Positions 44,476-57,411 of a stretch of DNA of 64,000 bases are shown piece after piece. Origin of the DNA: Pestalotiopsis fici W106-1. Taxonomy: Eukaryota > Ascomycota > Sordariomycetes > Amphisphaeriales > Sporocadaceae. The stretch is taken from assembly GCF_000516985.1 (NCBI RefSeq), contig NW_006917096.1, positions 791,606 to 855,605 of the forward strand. The letters are read 5' to 3'. The position numbers and the translations under genes were made by a program. The notes under the pieces are model-generated. The model had not been told where the DNA came from. It saw nothing but the letters and a program-made list of their open reading frames with translations, and searched no databases. Positions within the stretch are counted from its first letter, which is position 1. The number at the start of each line of letters is the position of its first letter.

Positions 44476-46624
44476 ATGTTGCCGCCCTTTTGGACTCTTC
44501 TGCTCTTTAGCGTCTCCATAAGGTGCGAGAGCTTCGACTATGTGATTGTCGGCGGCGGAACGTCTGGCCTCGTGCTCGCGAACCGGCTCTCCGAGGACCC
44601 CAGCGCCAGCGTCGCCGTCATTGAGCCCGGCCCCGACGTGCGTGACTACTTCAACGTGAGCCGCATCGACCTGCAAGGTCTAGACTATATCAATGCCTCC
44701 ATCGACTGGCAGTACAGCTCGGTGCCGCAGCCCGGGCTCGCCAATCGGTCCTTGCTGTACCACGCCGGCAAGGCGTTGGGTGGCACGAGCACCATCAATG
44801 GTAAGTGTCTGCGGCGCAGGTCATATGGGAAACTCTGGCGATTGACTTGACTCCTAGGCATGGTCTATCTCCGTGGAGATGAGGCTCAGTTCGACACCTG
44901 GGAACGACTGGGTAACGAAGGCTGGAACTGGGATAACTTATTCCCATATTACAAACGTTCCGATAATTTTACCCTTCCCTCGCCCGAGCAGATTGCTGCG
45001 GGCGTCACCTACGAAGAAGAGGTCCACGGGAGGGACGGATTTCTGGTGACGGGTTTCCCCAATGGACTCGGCAATAGCACTTTCTATAGCGACTACGAGC
45101 AGAGCTGGAATGAGCTTGGTCTTGCTCATAATCCTGATGTCTTGAGGGGCACAACTGAAGGGTTTGCCATTCACCCCCAGACTCTGGACCGGGACGCGGC
45201 CGCGAGAGAAACCGCTGCTCGTGCCTATTACCTCCCAGTGGAGGATAGAACCAACCTCCAGGTGATTCAGGGTACTGTGAGCAAGTTACTATGGAGTGAC
45301 ACACCGGACGACGACATTATGGCCTCGGGCGTCGAATACTTGACCCCGTCTGGAGAATATTCGACTGTGACAGTTGCAAAGGAAGTAATTGTCTCCGCAG
45401 GCACACTGCGTAGTCCACTGGTGCTGGAAGCTTCTGGGATCGGCAATCCCGAGTGAGTTGAGAGATTGCTGCTGGACTGATGGACCTGCTGACGTGTATA
45501 TGAATTAGTATCCTGTCTGCTCATGACATTGGCGTCAAAGTCAGTTTGCCGGGCGTTGGCGAGGGAAGTAAGTACATCCAAAGCTTGAAAGTACAGTCTT
45601 GACCATGCTGTGGCCGGAACTTTGCCCCAGGCGCCGGGTAAATGGAGTTCTTGCCGTTGGAGATTTTTCCCCCATAGATATAGTTCGATTCATTCGACAT
45701 ATCCCGAGAACACTCGCTAACACCAAATCTTGCAGTGCAGGACCAGCAGATCGTGGGCCTCACCTATCTTACCAGCCGAGACATATCGGGATATCATCCC
45801 TACGTCACTTTCGTCTCTGCCCAGGATGTCTTTGGCAATGAGACTTCTGCTACAGCCGAGGCCACAGATGCCAAGATAGCCACCTGGGCGCAAATTGTTT
45901 CGGATGCCAGCAACGGCGCCATCAGCACGGAAAATCTCGAGACAAGATTCCGAGCCCACCACGACATGATATTCAAGGATAATGTCACACTGGTTGAGAT
46001 CATGCCCTACATTTCGTCCAATGTCATTGCGGCCGTGGTCTGGACTCTTTTGCCCTTTTCCTGGGGCAGCGTCCACTTGAGCACACCCAGCGCGGCCGAC
46101 TATCCCGTCATCGACTCGCAGTTCATCTCGGTCGACTTTGACATTGACGTCTTGACGGCAGCCGGGCGCTTGTCGCAGGAGTTGTACGGCACGGCGCCGT
46201 TGAGCGAGTGGATCGCCGGGCCCGTGGAAGGTGGTGGTCCTGCCCCAGGCGCCTCGGACGAGGACTGGAGGGAGCACATCCTAGGCACTGGTAAGTTTTG
46301 TCGTCATTATCCCACCCTCTCCCAAGTTCCAAAACCCAGTAAACGTAATTCGTTTCTCCACCAACACGTTCTCGGGCGCTAATCAGGTATGCTTAAAAAT
46401 AAACAGCAACCACGACGTATCATGAGGTGGGAACATGTGTCATGCTGCCGCGCGAGCTCGGGGGCGTGGTGGACTCCAGGTTCAAGGTCTACGGAACGCG
46501 GAACGTCAGGGTTGTGGATGCCTCGGTGATTCCTGTGCAGATGAGCGGCAATCCCTCGGGAACCGTGTACGCTGTGGCAGAAAGAGCCGCCGACATTATC
46601 AAGGCAGACGGCTGTGAAGCCTAG
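44476..46624 (+). CDS. Secreted GMC-family FAD oxidoreductase
   Basis: Five exons (44476-44800, 44858-45452, 45509-45567, 45736-46290, 46407-46624) encode 583 residues. A signal peptide ([19 protein letters not shown]) leads directly into the FAD-binding motif [18 protein letters not shown] (G26, G28, G31). GMC signatures follow: [18 protein letters not shown], then [20 protein letters not shown], and PGVGEGMQDQ. The catalytic pair is H517 (TTYHEVGTC) and N560 ([17 protein letters not shown]). N-glycosylation sequons are frequent. The family includes aryl-alcohol and glucose oxidases and dehydrogenases; I cannot tell the substrate or electron acceptor. Introns 3 and 4 (168 and 116 nt) are longer than usual here. 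No partner genes lie nearby. Confidence 0.92.
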
Positions 46625-49600
46625 TGTACATGGTACCCAGATGGTAGAGTTGTTAGGGTCAACCAAGCGTAAAGGGGACACACAAAAAAGGTGTCCTTCA
46701 TGGATCCCATCCGGAGACCTTTGACGTACTATAACAAACAGTCCTACCCCTGTTACCATACTTTATTGTAAATAAGCATGAGGGGTCAGTTGCCAACTTA
46801 CCCAGCGTCTCGGAACTTCGGCTCATGATTGCTCGTATTGTGAGACTTGGCAGTTTGTAATATCAAAGCTCGATGGAGTGGTAACATTCATAAGGCTGAC
46901 TGGCAAAGATCTCGATTCGTATAAAATAACGGTCAGAGAGTAGTTGCACGTCCAATACCCACATTAAGCAGTCCACTTTGGGTAGCCTATGATCAATACT
47001 CTGGAGTAACTGTGTTTTATGAGAGATAGCTTTCGTGCTTATTTCGCTACACTTTCATAAAAGTATATTGGATTCAACTTGTTCGATATGGTGGGATTCC
47101 ATAGATTCGACGGACGTTAAACACTACGGCTGTCGTGTGCTCTGTAAATCGGCAAGCCACCTGTCAGTTGTAACAACTGACAGACGCATGAGAAACAGCA
47201 ACTTTCCACTCGGAAGTGAGTATCACCTACTATGTACATCGTCCCATAAAAAGATACCCAACCAACAGCCGGATTAAACGTGTAAAGCGCCAACACGTAA
47301 TAGTGGTAACCGCCATCAGGTACAGTAGTGCTTATATATAGTACTCTTGGCACATCACACGGAGGAAACTCGAGCAGGAGCAAAAGTGATCGACAAGGGA
47401 TTATTCTGGTAGAGGGAGTTGGTTTCACAAGATGGGACGTTTGTTCACATCCATGGCGATACGGGCCAACAGCCATTATTTCAGTGGTGGAGTCGATACA
47501 GTGTTAGACACTGTACGAACATATCCACTGCCGCGTAGCCGTCCCCAACATTAGAACGAGAACAGAGTCTTCCAATATTTCCCCCACCAGGATCGCGACT
47601 GGTTTGTCTTGGCATCATCCTCCGCCTTGGCGTTGCCCCTTGGTATCGCTGATCTCCTTTTTTCCTTTTTTCCTTGCATCTCTGCTTATTGGCTTGCAGA
47701 CGGGGTTTTTCTTGGCCTTGGGTTCTACAACGGCTTTGTGTCATGTCACTTTTATGAATCAAGAAACTGAGCACACGACCAGCCAGGAGAGCACGCGACC
47801 AGTTTGGCAGATCAGAATTTCAAAAGACAGCAGAAAATGCATCCGAGAGTTTGCTTGCACCGAGTTTGGCAAGTATGCGATAGGGCTGGACATGAAGCAT
47901 CAAACAAACCAACAAGGCATAGCACAGCCGCAGTGCCTTGAATGGGCAAATCTTTCTTGTTTCTTCTCGTGTTATTATTACACATTATACTACAGCGCCA
48001 CGCGCATACTCCTTTTGCCTTGGCAATCGGGTCGTCGGCATTCCAGTTTCAGCTTATGCGATCATCGTGAGGAACGCATACAGCCAAGGCAGCGTTTGCA
48101 AGAGGGAGAAAGTTGTGATGAACAACCAGCTCGTGAGCTGCAAAATTCGATCCCTTCTACGTCGGATGAACGATTCGTGAAAGGCAATCCGCGTCTTCCC
48201 TCGAAACGGGCAGGGGGTGAAAGAGTACCAACGAGAGGTAGAGATAAGTGATGGACAGAGACAAACAAAAAGAATACCCACTTGGGGTCTGCGAAAGTCG
48301 CTGACGTCGGCACAAAGGTCCATAACCAAAAAGAAAGCCATGACCCCTGGATGGCTGTGAGAATTGCTTGGCGGGCTTGGCATTTGTGGCATCCAAATCT
48401 CAAGAGGCAAAGCTTATGCGGAATTCATCAAAATTCGATCATTTTTTTGGTTACCATGTATGGCCGCTATGATAGCAGCACTATCCGGTTGTGACGATAG
48501 TCGCAATTCAAGAATACTGGGAGGCAGAAGAGAAAAAGATCCATTAGCCTTTTCCTCTTTTTGCCTTCACATGTAGATACCAACAACAACATGCGTGGTT
48601 CATGGCTTTGGGCGCAATGTAGAGAATCTTTTGCGACGTGAGGCGGCGAGTCATTTCGTCCCGAGATAGGGCTTTCTCATTCGGATGGCAGTTCAATTCA
48701 AAACCACCCACCTGCGGCGTGGCCCAGCGGAGCATAACTAAAGTCCGAGTGAGATGCAATAGAATTATTGGCAACCAAGCCACGGTACGGGCCCTGGGGG
48801 TTGTTCGCTTTTTCACACGCGGCTCCGTAAACGGTGGGAAAATCAGACAATCGTGTCTCTTGTTAAACTCTCCTGGTGCTAGGGGCAATGGGCAGTCGTC
48901 AACATCGTCTCCCCTGCGTACGTATGTGTATTTTCGGAAGCGTTTCGGCTAACCCCAGGTTCGTTCACGCGCGGTCAAGCGGTGGGATATGGGCCTTTCT
49001 TGGCCGCGCGTCCCGGACTGATAATCATCAAACATTGTTCTCACAGGAGCCGGTAGCAAGCACCCAGCCTCCCGGGGCCTTTGCAGGTGATCTAGTAGAA
49101 ATTAAGCAATTCGCAAAGTAAAGACCTTGCATGTATGGGTAGTATTTGCTGCATACATGCACACACATTCTAGTGTACATTTATGTGAGTTGACATTGCC
49201 CCCGCTCTGTATATAGGTAATGTAGGCGATTTGGTTACACTACAACCATGTCCTGGGGGTTTCTCCGCAATCTGTACAAATTCCACATGCAATATTCGTG
49301 GGGGAGTTGATGTTTAAAGATTCAAGAGCCTACAGTTCATACAAGGTAGTATAGATATTCCTTAGATATCGTCTGGTCACTGTGCAGCAGCGCAAACTAC
49401 TACCCATAACTCGGTTATAGCTTGAAAAATTGCTTCAGCCACCCAGCCCCAACGGGCGAGTATATACTACCACATACGTACTCCTCACACACAAGACGAC
49501 TGCTGCGCCATGATCGGACTGGTTCCATGTCTTTTTTAGCCCCCCTCCAATCCTGGTAACCTCAAAAAACGGTCGGCGGGAACAGCCTTGGATGAAAAAT

Positions 49601-49775
49601 GACTACTGCAAGCCTTCACAAGCTGTTGATTTTTCGGATGAAAAGAAAGACGGACCAGTGAAATCCTTGCTTGCCAAACACCAGACGAGAAGGTGTATGG
49701 GAGATCCTCAGCATGCCGCAATGCAGACATCAGGACAAAAAGCCAGCCAAACGTTGTTTTACCCATCGTTATTTG

Positions 49776-49889
49776 TTTTTTTTTTTTTTTTTTTTTTTTG
49801 CTGCAAAAGAGGGAGTGGATATAGAATTGCCCCCTTTCAATTGATGGAGTCGAGCCATCTAGAGTTCAAATAAAAAAAAAAAAAAAAAA
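49776..49889. repeat. T24 tract and A18 tract in inverted arrangement
   Basis: A run of 24 T (49776-49799) and a run of 18 A (49872-49889) are separated by 72 bp. Such tracts exclude nucleosomes in fungal promoters and could pair as a stem-loop if transcribed. Run lengths may also be affected by sequencing. Confidence 0.85.
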
Positions 49890-50927
49890 CTTAATCAATT
49901 TTGCTTGACTCTTTCTCTCTGTTTCCCGCTTGCCAGGTAGATGTAAGCTGGTCAATGAATGTGTAGTGTGGTGTACGTAGTAGTATGTGCGTACGCATAT
50001 TCCCATTACCTCCGCTCGGCGCTAGAATCTGCTCCGACACAAGGAGTACGTAAGTCTTGCTAAACGCAGATCGACATTGAACGTCTCACATTTTTTCTAT
50101 TTTCCCATATACAGTCAGTACTAGGTTGGGAGTTACCCGTCTTGTACAATCCATCTGATCTGTGCTTTTGACTTTCTTTGGGCATTCTAAATGCTTATCA
50201 ATAAGTGTGAAGTGAATAGTGCAATATACGTGTAACGGTCGCATACCAAAGTAGCAACTCGCACAGCTTCCCAAACCACCTCAGTCTGTCCCGCCGGATA
50301 CTGACATCATACCCAGTTTCGGGGTTATTAACGGTAGGGCCGGAAGACTACAATCTACATTAGATACTACTACTGCTACATTACCACTACAAGACCTCCT
50401 AACGTAGTGCCAGACTGACGGGCAAATGCAAGCCTCACGCGGGCGGCTACCGCACTACTTTAGGCATGGACTGGCGAGCAGGGGGGGTGTTTTCTGTTGT
50501 GAGGTTTCTTCGTCTCTCTTCCATTTATTCATTCTATTGCCAAGTCCACCTTCTACTGGTCTGCTATCTCCGTCCGTCTCTACATTAGTGTAGTACTATT
50601 AACCCAAGAGCTACTACTGCTCCTGTCAGGGACCAAAAGAAAGAAAAAAAAAAAATTGGGATGGATTGGGCTTGGGCTCTGCTGTCGTGTGTGCGTGTGT
50701 GGAGGCCCCACCCCCTGTGACCCTTGTCCACAGTGTGTGGCATGGACGTACGTATGCTCGCGTGCTCAACTTCGTCCGTCGCAGGGGATTGCCAACCCAC
50801 TCAGCCAATGAAGCCCTCTCATCTCTTTCAACGCCCCGTTAATCCAGACAGAAAGGACATGCGAGCCCAGCTCGGGTTTACTCGCATATCAGCGTAGGTA
50901 GGCAAGTAGTAGGTAACCAAAGCCACC

Positions 50928-50942
50928 CGCGCGCGCGCGCGC
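50928..50942. repeat. Alternating CG run
   Basis: About seven CG/GC dinucleotides in a row, a simple-sequence run able to adopt Z-DNA. It lies in the gene-free upstream region of the LicD gene. Confidence 0.8.
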
Positions 50943-51805
50943 AAAAGGTCCAGCGAGCAAGCAAGCAAGCCGCAGACCAACTACTATCCCGGCCCGGCGC
51001 CTGTCTGATGTGTGCTCGTGCTCGACCATGTACCTTGCTGATCCATGATTGATACTGGAGACGGGCTCCTCTTTTTCGATTGAGTAAAAAGGCTGTCTTT
51101 CTTGTCTTGGCCAAGAGTCCAGAGGGTCGTTCGGTCAGTCAATCGGTCTGGTCGGTCGCGTTGAATAAAACCAAACCAACTACCCTTCCTCTTTTCTGTG
51201 GAGGGGACCGTCTATCCATCTCCTATTATTATTTGCAAATCCCTCTTTTTTTATTTTTTGCAAACCTCTTGCCTCCCATACGCCAATATTCCAGGATCCC
51301 GCTTAGACTAGACAGCGTCGCCTGATAGAGAATAGGGTTGTCTTCTCATCTCACCAGTGTTGCTTTTCGTCAACGTTAATCGCAAAAGTCCCCCAAGGCT
51401 GCCGCCCCTCTGTCTAGGCCGCCCACACCACGTGCCTCATTACCTCGACGAGACATCTGCCAAATCTACAATTTAGACTTGCGACATACAACAAGAATCT
51501 TGCTCTGCTAGTCAGGGGAATCACCTGCAGATCCGAAGTTTGCCAAGGAAAATCCAGGGACTTCTTTTTTTCCTTTCCCTCTATCCAAATCGTTTGGTTG
51601 TGTCACTAGGAAGTCAATCAAACCGAGCCGACTTGATTCTGCCGTCAAATCTTACCATCCTCAGCGACGAGCCGTTTGCCTTTTTGACTTCCCTCTCCTC
51701 CTTCACTGGAGTCAAAATACTTGGCTGAGATACCAGTCGAGAGCTATTAGATTGATTTACTGTTTTCTGGGAAATCTGTAATTTTCCGGCATTTTCCACA
51801 CAATC

Positions 51806-52757
51806 ATGCGTCTTCTTCAGTCGATATTATTGGCCACTCTGGCCGTGGCTCCCATCGCCGCATTATCGAGTGACATGGAGAGGAGGATAGTTGGCAGAAA
51901 TAAGCCCCAGCAAAAGAAGCCCGACACAAAATACTTCCACGAGCCGGGTGGCGACAATGAGCTGGGCCACTACGACATTCGGTACTTCAAGAAGAAGGTG
52001 CCCTATGAGGAGCACCGACCGGCGCTGCAGCATCTGATCCGGTCATACCTCACAACTTTCCGCAACTTGGGTGTCGAGACGTGGCTGGCGCATGGTACCC
52101 TGCTTGGTTGGTGGTGGAACGGCCGCATCATGCCCTGGGACTATGACCTCGATGTTCAGGTCTCGGCCGCAACTCTGCACTACCTGGGCAAGAATCTCAA
52201 CCGTACGCACCATGAGTACACCTACACGGATCCCAGCACGGGAGCCACGATGAAGAAGGAGTACCTCCTCGACATCAACCCGCACCACAGCGACATTGGC
52301 CGCGGCGATGGCCAAAACGTTATTGACGCGCGATGGATCGATCTCAGCAACGGCATGTTCATCGATATCACCGGACTGGCAGAGCGGGAACCGAGCAGAC
52401 AGCCTGGCGTCTGGAGTTGCAAGAACTACCACAGATACCGGACGACGGAGCTGTACCCGATGCGCCAGACTGAATTCGAGGGTGTGCCGGCTACCATTCC
52501 CTACTCCTTCGATCGTATTCTGGTAGACGAGTACGGCTCCAAGAGTTTGGTAACCACCGAATGGGAAGGGTGAGTCTATTTTTACTTGCTGATGTCGCTC
52601 AAAACATGGCGCCTCTTGCTTTGTCAATCCAAAATACTAACTTCACATCGACAGACACCAATGGAAGCCGGAACTCAAGGAGTGGGTGAAGAAGCCCAAG
52701 CCCGAGGGACAGCAAGTTGTGGGCCAGCCCGCCCAAAATGGCAAAACCGGCCATTAA
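51806..52757 (+). CDS. Secretory-pathway LicD family protein (Mnn4-like)
   Basis: Two exons (51806-52569 and 52655-52757) encode 288 residues. A signal peptide (MRLLQSILLATLAVAPIAAL) is followed by a LicD nucleotidyltransferase-like domain: ETWLAHGTLLGWWWNGRIMPWDYDLDVQV, quoted here only in part as HGTLLGWWW and PWDYDLDVQV, with acidic D112, D114 and D116. WIDLSNGMFIDITGL and CKNYHRYRTTELYPM follow. In bacteria LicD adds phosphocholine to sugars; fungal relatives such as Mnn4 promote mannosylphosphate addition to glycans. A role in Golgi or cell-surface glycan phosphorylation is inferred. The short C-terminal exon encodes a lysine/proline-rich tail (ELKEWVKKPKPEGQQ). No membrane anchor is seen besides the signal. 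The unusually long upstream region suggests complex control. Confidence 0.87.
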
Positions 52758-53900
52758 ATCGTTCTTTCGCCATGAAACCGATCCGAGGTCCTCTCGAGGA
52801 CAAAGCAGCTGTGATGCTGTGATGAGTTATGAACTACACGGGCCAATCTTTCAGCTTGACAGTCCGAGTCGTGTATTGTGATGTTTTCCCTTGCATTCTA
52901 CAACGGACAGACGAAAGAGAAAGAAAGGGAGAAAGAACTTCACACGACTGAGACTAGGGCAGCGGGCATTTATATGCAACCATGTCCAAAGAGGTCACAT
53001 CCTCACATTACGCCACCGATCATGAACACAGAGAGAGCGGCAACCTAACACCAACACCGGTGTGGGGGAAAACCTAGACCAAACCACCGGGGCCGATCAA
53101 CAGCCGCACGCTATTCCAAAAATCGCCAGCCTCCTCCGCCTTTTTCCCCAATAAACATGAACAATACCCAATACACGATACATCTCGCAATGGCGTCATC
53201 GGGTGTGGCGTCGCGCCGTCATCCTCTTTCTATAAGCTGAAGCGGTCTTTCCAGCCAGCCTCAAAATCTTTACAAAAGAACCCCATCACACTCCAATTTT
53301 AAGGTCTTCATTTGCATAGTCACGGCGTTTTTCTCAGTATTCCAAAAGGGACTCCATCCGAAGTCTTGGACAAGATATCCTTGGATTTTTTCTTTCTTTT
53401 CTTTTTAATATAAACCTTGTGCGATTTGGCAAATGAGAGCGGAAAACATACCCTGACCACTCCATGACGAGAGGTAGGGAAGAGGAGAGAGATGAAGAAG
53501 AGCATCATTGTATATACGTTTTGGTCGTTTTGCATCGAACATGGGCGGAAAGCATTAGATACCCCTTGATCGGAATCGATGTTCAAAAATTCTTCTTATG
53601 CATGAATACACACATCTACTATAACAGCTCTGCATCTTGTTGCTTGATATTTGTGCTGTGTCCGGATGAGAATTCATGGGACCTGCAAGAGATATGTACA
53701 CGTTGTTTGTCGTATTTGTAAATGTTCGAAAAATTGCAACGCTTGCTGTTCAACTATAAAAACACGTTTGGTCATATGACAAACCAGAAACCCTCTAGTG
53801 ACGCCTACCCAATGTTTCAAAATGCGAATCGAAATGTTGAGTCTTCAGATGTCCGTCTTTCGCCATGTACTCTTGTCTCGGCCCTCACAGAGCATACAGG
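52758..53900. other. Intergenic between convergent genes
   Basis: About 1.1 kb between the 3' ends of the LicD and UBL-WLM genes, with no supportable gene. Confidence 0.6.
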
Positions 53901-54935
53901 TTAGGGGTTTTCCTGCCCCGGATCAGCTTCATCATTCTGCCTTCTCGAGGCGTCTGTCCTCCGTATCCTCTCCTCGGCGGCTTCGGCCAGGACCTCCCTG
54001 ATACTCCGACCTCCCGCCGCCCGGCTGCCACTCGGACCGCTGCCGAGCACAAACTCGCCGCCAGTCCAGCCGCCGTGGTCGTATGCCACTTCCTCACTCG
54101 GCTCGTAGAAATCGCTCTGCGCCGAGATGGACCGCCCGCTGGACTTCCAGTCGGCCTGGGCCACTTCTTTTTCAATCTGGTGACACAGGTCCCAAAACTT
54201 GCGGTCGTGGTCGCCGTGCACATTGTGCGTGAGCTCGTGGCAGAGCGTCTTGCGAATGGTCTTGTAGTCGCGGTAGCCGTCATAGGCATCGGTGCGCAGG
54301 CGCAGCTCAATCACCTGGCCGCGGTTGCGGTTCAGACCCAGCAGGCGCGTGGTGCCCTCGTGGTTGCTCTCCGTATTGCTGAGCGGGTCCATCTCGGTGA
54401 GCAGGCCGACCGTGTACTGCCGCTTGCGCATGACCGATACGATACCCGGGTCGGCCTTGAGCCGCTCGAGAAACTGCCGCGAGCGCTCCGGGTTGGGTAG
54501 GTAGCGTAGCGGTTCCACCTTGTGAAAGGTATACTTGGCTTCGTCCTGGAGCTGCTGCGCCGTCTTTTGGGTTCGGATCTTGGGCTGGGCGCGGCGCTGG
54601 GCGGCGTAGACTGCTTCGCGGGCCGCGGCGGCATCGAGGGTCTTGTTCAAGTCGGCAACATCGCCGGCCGTCGTGCCCATTAACTTGATGGGCTTGCGAT
54701 TGTCGAGCTGCGCAACGGGCAGGTTTGGGTCTTTAAACGGCGCCTTGAGCAGGCCGAGCTTTGGGGCGATGAACTTTTGGTTGCTTACGGGGATGGACAG
54801 CTGCTCCTCGACGGTGTTTGCCAGGTCGGTGATGGTCGCATCAGGTTCAAGTTGGAAGCTGTGTACCTTGCCATCATGGCTCAGGGTGATGGAAACTATT
54901 TCCGAAGTTGGCGCATCGGGCGTTGAGTCGGCCAT
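53901..54935 (-). CDS. Ubiquitin-like plus WLM domain metalloprotease
   Basis: A single exon of 344 residues starting MADSTPDAPTSEIVSIT. Residues ~12-90 form a ubiquitin-like domain (ITLSHDGKVHSFQLEPDATI to KPIKLMGTT). The WLM (Wss1-like metalloprotease) domain follows, with ERLKADPGIVSVMRKRQYTVGLLTEM and GQVIELRLRTD. The zinc site is HELTH at 233-237 with H243 (H-E-x-x-H-x5-H). This domain order is that of the fission yeast ubiquitin/WLM protein rather than Wss1, which lacks the N-terminal ubiquitin-like part. Wss1/SPRTN relatives degrade proteins crosslinked to DNA; a link of this variant to the proteasome through its ubiquitin-like domain is plausible but inferred. The C-terminal 60 residues are charged and probably disordered. 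The gene is GC-rich with no introns. Confidence 0.9.
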   Translation of the reverse strand: MADSTPDAPTSEIVSITLSHDGKVHSFQLEPDATITDLANTVEEQLSIPVSNQKFIAPKLGLLKAPFKDPNLPVAQLDNRKPIKLMGTTAGDVADLNKTLDAAAAREAVYAAQRRAQPKIRTQKTAQQLQDEAKYTFHKVEPLRYLPNPERSRQFLERLKADPGIVSVMRKRQYTVGLLTEMDPLSNTESNHEGTTRLLGLNRNRGQVIELRLRTDAYDGYRDYKTIRKTLCHELTHNVHGDHDRKFWDLCHQIEKEVAQADWKSSGRSISAQSDFYEPSEEVAYDHGGWTGGEFVLGSGPSGSRAAGGRSIREVLAEAAEERIRRTDASRRQNDEADPGQENP

Positions 54936-55975
54936 GATACTCGCAGCTCTCTGTTGTATAGCGACAGAACCAAGTAGTGCAACAATGAAAGTGCACGGCT
55001 AGTTGAATTGTCAAGATTTCAAGGTTGAACCAATAAAGAAAGATATACTGGGAACAATAACAGAAGCGTTGAAGAAAATGATTAACTCCTGGCGTGAAGG
55101 AATGGTCTCCCTCTGAATACATTCAGTGAGCATCCCTCGAAGCTTCTAGTGTAAGGCAGCTTTGTAATACGTCAGAGGGACTATCGCGGCTATCGCCAGG
55201 AACACCAATCGCCGCCAAGCTGATAAACCATGGCCGCTCATTGTGACCTAGGAGTCAACATATTCGAAGCAAACATGTAAGTCCTCTCTCTGTAGAACAG
55301 TCAAGACGACTCCCCATCACCAGAAGACTGAAGACGTGGCGTATCATGCACGCTACATTCCATGAATATCCTAAAGGAACCTGGAAGGGAAGATGAAGAA
55401 TGCTGCAGGCAATGTTCATGTTCATGCACCAAGTCCAACAGCCCCGTATGGATTTGCCCCGACAGGTGAGATCAGAAGTTTAGGGCGATCGACCCAGGGC
55501 TGCTGCAAGCCTAGGGGCTTCAGCAGATGCTAGCTCCGGCAACTGGAGCTCGATGTTCTAGGTAGATTAGCCCCCTGTGCTGCTGTGGCTTTGGCCTGCC
55601 AAATCTTTTCCTCAGGGCCAGCCACAACCTAAACTGGGATTATCCAATCAAACGTGAATCGCGTTCGTGTCCTTTCAACAACAGCTACTACTCCGTACTA
55701 CTTACGACGACAAACAAAAGTGTCTTTTTTGGCATCTTTGCTCTGACGCAGCCACCGAGCAATCTACTTTTCTGCCAGTCTCACCCACCATTCGACTTGG
55801 CTGAGATACCAACGACCGCCAAAAGCGATAGTCACGACTCAATCACCTGGTGCAATCGATTGAATCTGTCCAACACCTCTAATCGCACAACTCGCCAAGC
55901 TCCGTCGACGTCGGATTCGACCAACATCGTGAAAAAGAGAGGGAAGAGCGCAGCTTGCTGCACAACACCGCCATC
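54936..55975. other. Intergenic between divergent genes
   Basis: About 1 kb between the start of the UBL-WLM gene and ERD2. It carries both promoters and the 5' leader of ERD2. I see no gene in it. Confidence 0.6.
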
Positions 55976-56680
55976 ATGTTAAACGCTTTCAGAATTCTGG
56001 GAGATTTCTCCCATTTGGCCTCCATTCTGATATTGCTGCACAAGATGACGGAACTCAACGTACGAGCTGCTGCCCATGCCATTTAGCTCTGGATAAGCTA
56101 AGCTAACGACTGAATTCAGGGCTGCGCCGGTATCTCGTTCAAGTCTCAGGCTCTCTACTTCATCGTCTACATCACTCGATACCTTGATCTATTCAGCACC
56201 GAGTCGCTCTACAATATCATCTTCAAGATTCTGTTCATCGGCAGCCAGGGTTACATCATTTACCTGATGACCACCAAGTACAAGGCCACGACCGACCCGA
56301 ACCTCGATACCTTCCGCGTCCAGTATCTTTTGGGCGGAGCTGCCGTCCTTGCCATCCTGCTACCCTACAAGTACACTTTCAACGAGATTCTCTGGGCCTT
56401 CTCCATCTGGCTCGAGGCTGTCGCCATTCTACCCCAGCTCTTCATGCTGCAACGCACTGGTTCCGCCGAGACCATTACGACTCATTATCTGTTTGCCCTC
56501 GGTGCCTACCGCGCCCTGTACATCCCCAACTGGCTCTGGAGGTACTTTACCGAGCCCAAGCATCATGTGGACTGGATTGCCGTCGTCGCTGGTCTCATTC
56601 AGACCGTCCTCTACTCGGACTTTTTCTGGATTTACTACAACAAGGTCGTCAAGGGCATGAAGTTCAAGCTCCCTGTCTAA
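55976..56680 (+). CDS. ERD2: ER lumen protein-retaining receptor (HDEL receptor Erd2)
   Basis: Two exons (55976-56059 and 56120-56680) encode 214 residues, close to the usual ~212. The start MLNAFRILGDFSHLASILILLHKM and the post-splice block GCAGISFKSQALYFIVYITRY are hallmarks of KDEL/HDEL receptors. Seven hydrophobic segments follow; WLEAVAILPQLFMLQRTG, HYLFALGAYRALYIPNW and SDFFWIYYNKVV are all conserved. The C-terminal KGMKFKLPV has the lysines used for return to the ER by COPI. The receptor binds escaped ER proteins with HDEL-like tails in the early Golgi and carries them back. The 60-nt intron has GTACGA and TTCAG ends with a CTAAC/CTGA branch region. Confidence 0.97.
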
Positions 56681-57411
56681 GGGCGTTTTCTCAGGAGAAA
56701 ACAGCTCCACATTTCCAAGGATCGGTATAAATGCACAACTTTGAGTATTTATGCCAGATTATTCACATTTTCCCCCATGAAGCAACGACTTGCCACAAAG
56801 ATGCCGGTCTCAGGGGTAAATGTGAAAAAAAGATTAGGTGGCTTGTACCTCCCCAATTGTCTCGAACTCTAAACAATTCAATACCTTGCGAAAACTTCAA
56901 CCTTGTTTCGAGAAAGAAAAAGCCCAGCGTGCAAGTTTGCGCGGGAACTGATGAGGATCTTCATTGGCGTTGATGCATGATGCAGGATCGAATATCAGAT
57001 GCATTTGGCTTGGCGTTTTGAGAATACTGGACTATTATTATGATCATGGTCAACTCATGGCTGTACAATAGCAGCACGACAAAACGTGCCATCGCAAGAA
57101 GTGTAGCGCACGATTGTCTTGCGGCACGATTTTTCGCAGACTAGACTTGACTTTTTGACTTGGCCATGTATATAGTGGAATGAAACGGAATGCCCATTCA
57201 TGAATGAATGAATGATTAGCATCAAAGGCTATGTACATTAGAGTTGATTACCCATTACAGGGCAGTGATGGTGGTGATATGTTACATGGTTGTCATTATC
57301 ATACATTGGCATCCACTCATGGCTTGCTCCAGTGAGCGCTGTTGAGCCCATCTGAAACTTTCCCCAATTTCATACCCTAGGAAAAGAAAAAATGGAGTCT
57401 ACACCCTAGTT
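56681..57411. other. Intergenic between convergent genes
   Basis: A 731-bp spacer between the 3' ends of ERD2 and the surface-protein gene. It has no gene that I can see. Confidence 0.65.

Larger units (their letters stand above)
46625..51805. other. Gene-free 5.2-kb region upstream of the LicD gene
   Basis: No frame in this region is supported by length, family resemblance or splice structure. It includes a T24 tract, an A18 tract, a CG dinucleotide run at about 50929-50942, and a CT-rich stretch with many short frames at 51100-51780 that looks like a long leader of the LicD gene. It may hold a long promoter, a non-coding RNA or a gene too diverged for me to see. Confidence 0.55.

Noticed and set aside
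48544..48888. 114-codon minus-strand frame in the gene-free region
   Set aside because: Composition is rich in Arg, Cys and Trp, no splice context or family resemblance; typical of random frames.
18901..52757. Secondary-metabolite cluster of dienelactone hydrolase, GMC oxidoreductase and LicD genes
   Set aside because: The genes are spread over 34 kb with housekeeping genes between them, and no synthase, transporter or cluster regulator is present.
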